Assembly (NCBI GenBank): GCA_030045215.1
Contig: JASIBJ010000230.1
Location: forward strand, 1 to 6,821
Direction: 5' to 3'
DNA length: 6,821 bases
From: Streptosporangiaceae bacterium
Lineage (GTDB): Bacteria; Actinomycetota; Actinomycetes; Streptosporangiales; Streptosporangiaceae
Numbering within the stretch: the first letter of the stretch is position 1; each line of letters begins with the position of its first letter. Shown one piece after another: positions 5,335-6,821 of the stretch. Under the pieces are notes generated by a model. That model ran no database searches. It was given only the letters and a program-made list of their open reading frames with translations, and was not told the DNA's origin. The position numbers and the translations under genes were made by a program.

Positions 5335-6729
5335 TCAGCTGGCATATCTGACGATGTTGCCGGTGGCCGGCAGGAACAGCGTGCCGGCTAGCCCAGCCGC
5401 CGCGATCGCGGTGATCATGATCCCGCTGATGTGCAAGGCTGCGACCGGGCCGCTGGAGAGCGTCTCACGGGCAAACACCGATGCGATGAGGCCGACACCG
5501 AGCGATCCGGCGATCCGCTGCCAGATGCTGAACAGGGTTGTCGCATCGTTCAATTGCTTCTGAGCTAGCGGCTGCGTGACAACTGCCAGCAGCGGCGAGA
5601 TCACCAGGCCGATCGAGGCCGATCGGCCCGCGAGCAGCAGCGCGGTGAGATCGAGCGGGGTCTGTCTACCGATCGCCAGGAGGCCCAAACTGGCCACTGT
5701 GAGCACGGTGAAGCCCGCCAGCACCGTAGTCCGGACTGTCATCAGCCGCAGCGCACGCTGGCCAAGCGTGGTCGACAGTCCGGTGATGATGCCTTGCGGC
5801 AGCATCGCCAGGCCCGCTGCCCAGGCACTGTGGCCCTGGACATCTTCCATGAACACCGGTAGCAGGAACACCGCCGCGAACGTGACTACCGAGGCCATCG
5901 CGCACAGGGTCAGGGCAAGCGCCGATGTACCGGTCCGGGCCAGGGTGAGGTTGAGTGCGGGCTGCTCGACCTGGCTGGACCAGACCGCGTAGCAGGCCAG
6001 CAGTGCTCCGCCGGCCACCATTGGAAGCCAGCTCGCGGTCGCTCCCCAGCCGAGCGTGCCACCCTGGCCGATGCCGAGCAACAGCAGCGCAAGGCCGACC
6101 GCCAGCAGGAGCAGCCCGGGCAGATCTGGCCGGGCTTGTTCAGACCGGCCGGCTGCGAGCTCAGCCGGGATGCGCCGGACAGCAAAGGCAGCGGCCAGGC
6201 CGGTCGGCACGTTGATCAGGAAGATGCTGCGCCAGCCGACGGCTCCGATCAGCGCTCCGCCAAGGCTAGGCCCCAGTGCCGGGCCAAGGAAAAGCAGCAT
6301 GCCGGCGGTATTCGGCATGGACCTGATGGTCTCGCTCTTGCCGAACAGCATGCTCATCGCCATCGGCACCAGCGGTGCTGCCACCAGCCCCTGGATGAGA
6401 CGGGTCAGCACAAGTACCTGAACGCTGGGGGCGAAGGCGCAGGCAGCCGACGCGGCTGTGAACGCGATCACGCTGGCCCCGTACAGCGGGAGCGTGCCGA
6501 AGCGGCGGGACAAGTATGCCGTGACCGCCAGGCCGGTGCCCAAGGCCAGCAGATAGCCGCTGACGGCCCACTGGGCGACCGGAAGGCTCGCGTGCAACTG
6601 CCGAGCGATCGGCGCCACGGCCACGTTCACGATGCTTGAGTCGAGCATGGACAACAGGGGACCGGCCAGCAGCGCGTACTGCACCACCGGGCTCAGCTGC
6701 CGGGCCGGGCCCGCGGTCACGGCACCCAC
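5335..6729 (-). CDS. MFS drug-efflux type transporter, DHA2 (EmrB/QacA) family
   Basis: The 464-residue, very hydrophobic protein has about 14 membrane helices, as expected for the DHA2 group of proton-driven exporters. The first helix carries the family motif LDSSIVNVAVAPIARQL (29-45). The helix 2-3 loop has a motif-A-like LSRRFG (73-78). RLIQGLVAAPLVPMAMS (110-126) is motif B with its arginine. LGPALGPSLGGALIGAVGWR (148-167) is the antiporter motif C, followed by FLINVPTGL. An N-to-C bundle linker lies at about 185-203. These residues support export by drug:H+ antiport, but substrate cannot be read from sequence. GTG 6729 is the first start possible, because an in-frame TGA lies two codons upstream; another GTG follows at codon 4. 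Its ribosome site is weak. The gene runs against trxBA and has no evident functional link to it. A regulator may lie beyond the window edge. Confidence 0.92.
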   Translation of the reverse strand: MGAVTAGPARQLSPVVQYALLAGPLLSMLDSSIVNVAVAPIARQLHASLPVAQWAVSGYLLALGTGLAVTAYLSRRFGTLPLYGASVIAFTAASAACAFAPSVQVLVLTRLIQGLVAAPLVPMAMSMLFGKSETIRSMPNTAGMLLFLGPALGPSLGGALIGAVGWRSIFLINVPTGLAAAFAVRRIPAELAAGRSEQARPDLPGLLLLAVGLALLLLGIGQGGTLGWGATASWLPMVAGGALLACYAVWSSQVEQPALNLTLARTGTSALALTLCAMASVVTFAAVFLLPVFMEDVQGHSAWAAGLAMLPQGIITGLSTTLGQRALRLMTVRTTVLAGFTVLTVASLGLLAIGRQTPLDLTALLLAGRSASIGLVISPLLAVVTQPLAQKQLNDATTLFSIWQRIAGSLGVGLIASVFARETLSSGPVAALHISGIMITAIAAAGLAGTLFLPATGNIVRYAS

Positions 6730-6776
6730 GGGTCACGGCCCGGCTCGGCCGGCCTCGGGCATCGCGGTGGCTGCGG

Positions 6777-6821
6777 TCACTCGGCATCCCCGTCGCGCCC
6801 GGCCATGTCGTCTCCCGCCAT
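6777..6821 (-). CDS. possible 3' end of an upstream gene, or chance frame
   Basis: On the minus strand a frame is open from the window edge to a TGA at 6777-6779 (14 codons, ending GRDGDAE). It could be the tail of a gene lying mainly outside the window, for example a regulator of the MFS gene. The stop overlaps a GTG at 6778-6780, which resembles a coupled-gene junction. The piece is too short to identify or to be sure it is coding. Confidence 0.2.
   Translation of the reverse strand: MAGDDMAGRDGDAE

Noticed and set aside
6266..6787. 173-codon minus-strand frame overlapping the MFS start
   Set aside because: It is out of frame with the clear transporter sequence, Arg/Gly-rich and without membrane helices or motifs.
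1..6821. CRISPR arrays, insertion sequences, tRNA or rRNA genes, phage or defence genes
   Set aside because: No spaced repeats, terminal inverted repeats with transposase, or RNA gene signatures were seen on either strand.

Overview
The window is G/C-rich, with strong G/C preference at third codon positions and several GTG starts. It carries the conserved actinobacterial gene order murJ (mviN), kinase-like membrane protein, sigM-type ECF sigma factor, zinc-finger anti-sigma factor, trxB, trxA. This order is known from Mycobacterium (Rv3910-Rv3914) and Streptomyces, usually in the oriC-proximal part of the chromosome. The source is therefore almost certainly an actinomycete; the genus cannot be fixed from this sequence. 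It resembles the Streptomyces arrangement more than the mycobacterial one, because the kinase-like domain is a separate protein and not fused to MurJ.

Layout. Positions 2-283 hold the C-terminal end of a MurJ-type lipid II flippase. A 198-bp gap (284-481) contains an A/T-richer patch that may be a promoter. Positions 482-2050 encode a membrane-anchored pseudokinase with a discoidin-like outer domain. A sigM-like ECF sigma gene (2092-2913) and its anti-sigma gene (2910-3818) follow, translationally coupled by a 4-bp overlap. A 108-bp gap (3819-3926) contains G/C hairpins and then a clear SigR/SigH-type disulfide-stress promoter, GGGAAT-N18-GTT. It lies directly in front of trxB (3927-4859) and trxA (4942-5265). 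A perfect 11-bp hairpin at 5286-5319 sits between trxA and a convergent minus-strand DHA2-type MFS transporter gene (5335-6729). The last 92 bases hold no firmly identified gene.

Working together. MurJ and the pseudokinase belong to envelope and peptidoglycan assembly. The sigma/anti-sigma pair is a transmembrane signalling module. TrxB and TrxA form the NADPH-dependent thioredoxin disulfide-reducing system, apparently under its own oxidative-stress promoter. The MFS exporter is unrelated in function and stands where Mycobacterium has cwlM and then the par genes.

I see no CRISPR array, insertion sequence, tRNA, rRNA or phage gene, and no evidence for an undescribed multi-gene system. The points most worth a second look are the pseudokinase, the SigR-type promoter, the uncertain sigma-factor start, the anti-sigma factor's outer cysteine pair, and the small reading frame ahead of the MFS gene.
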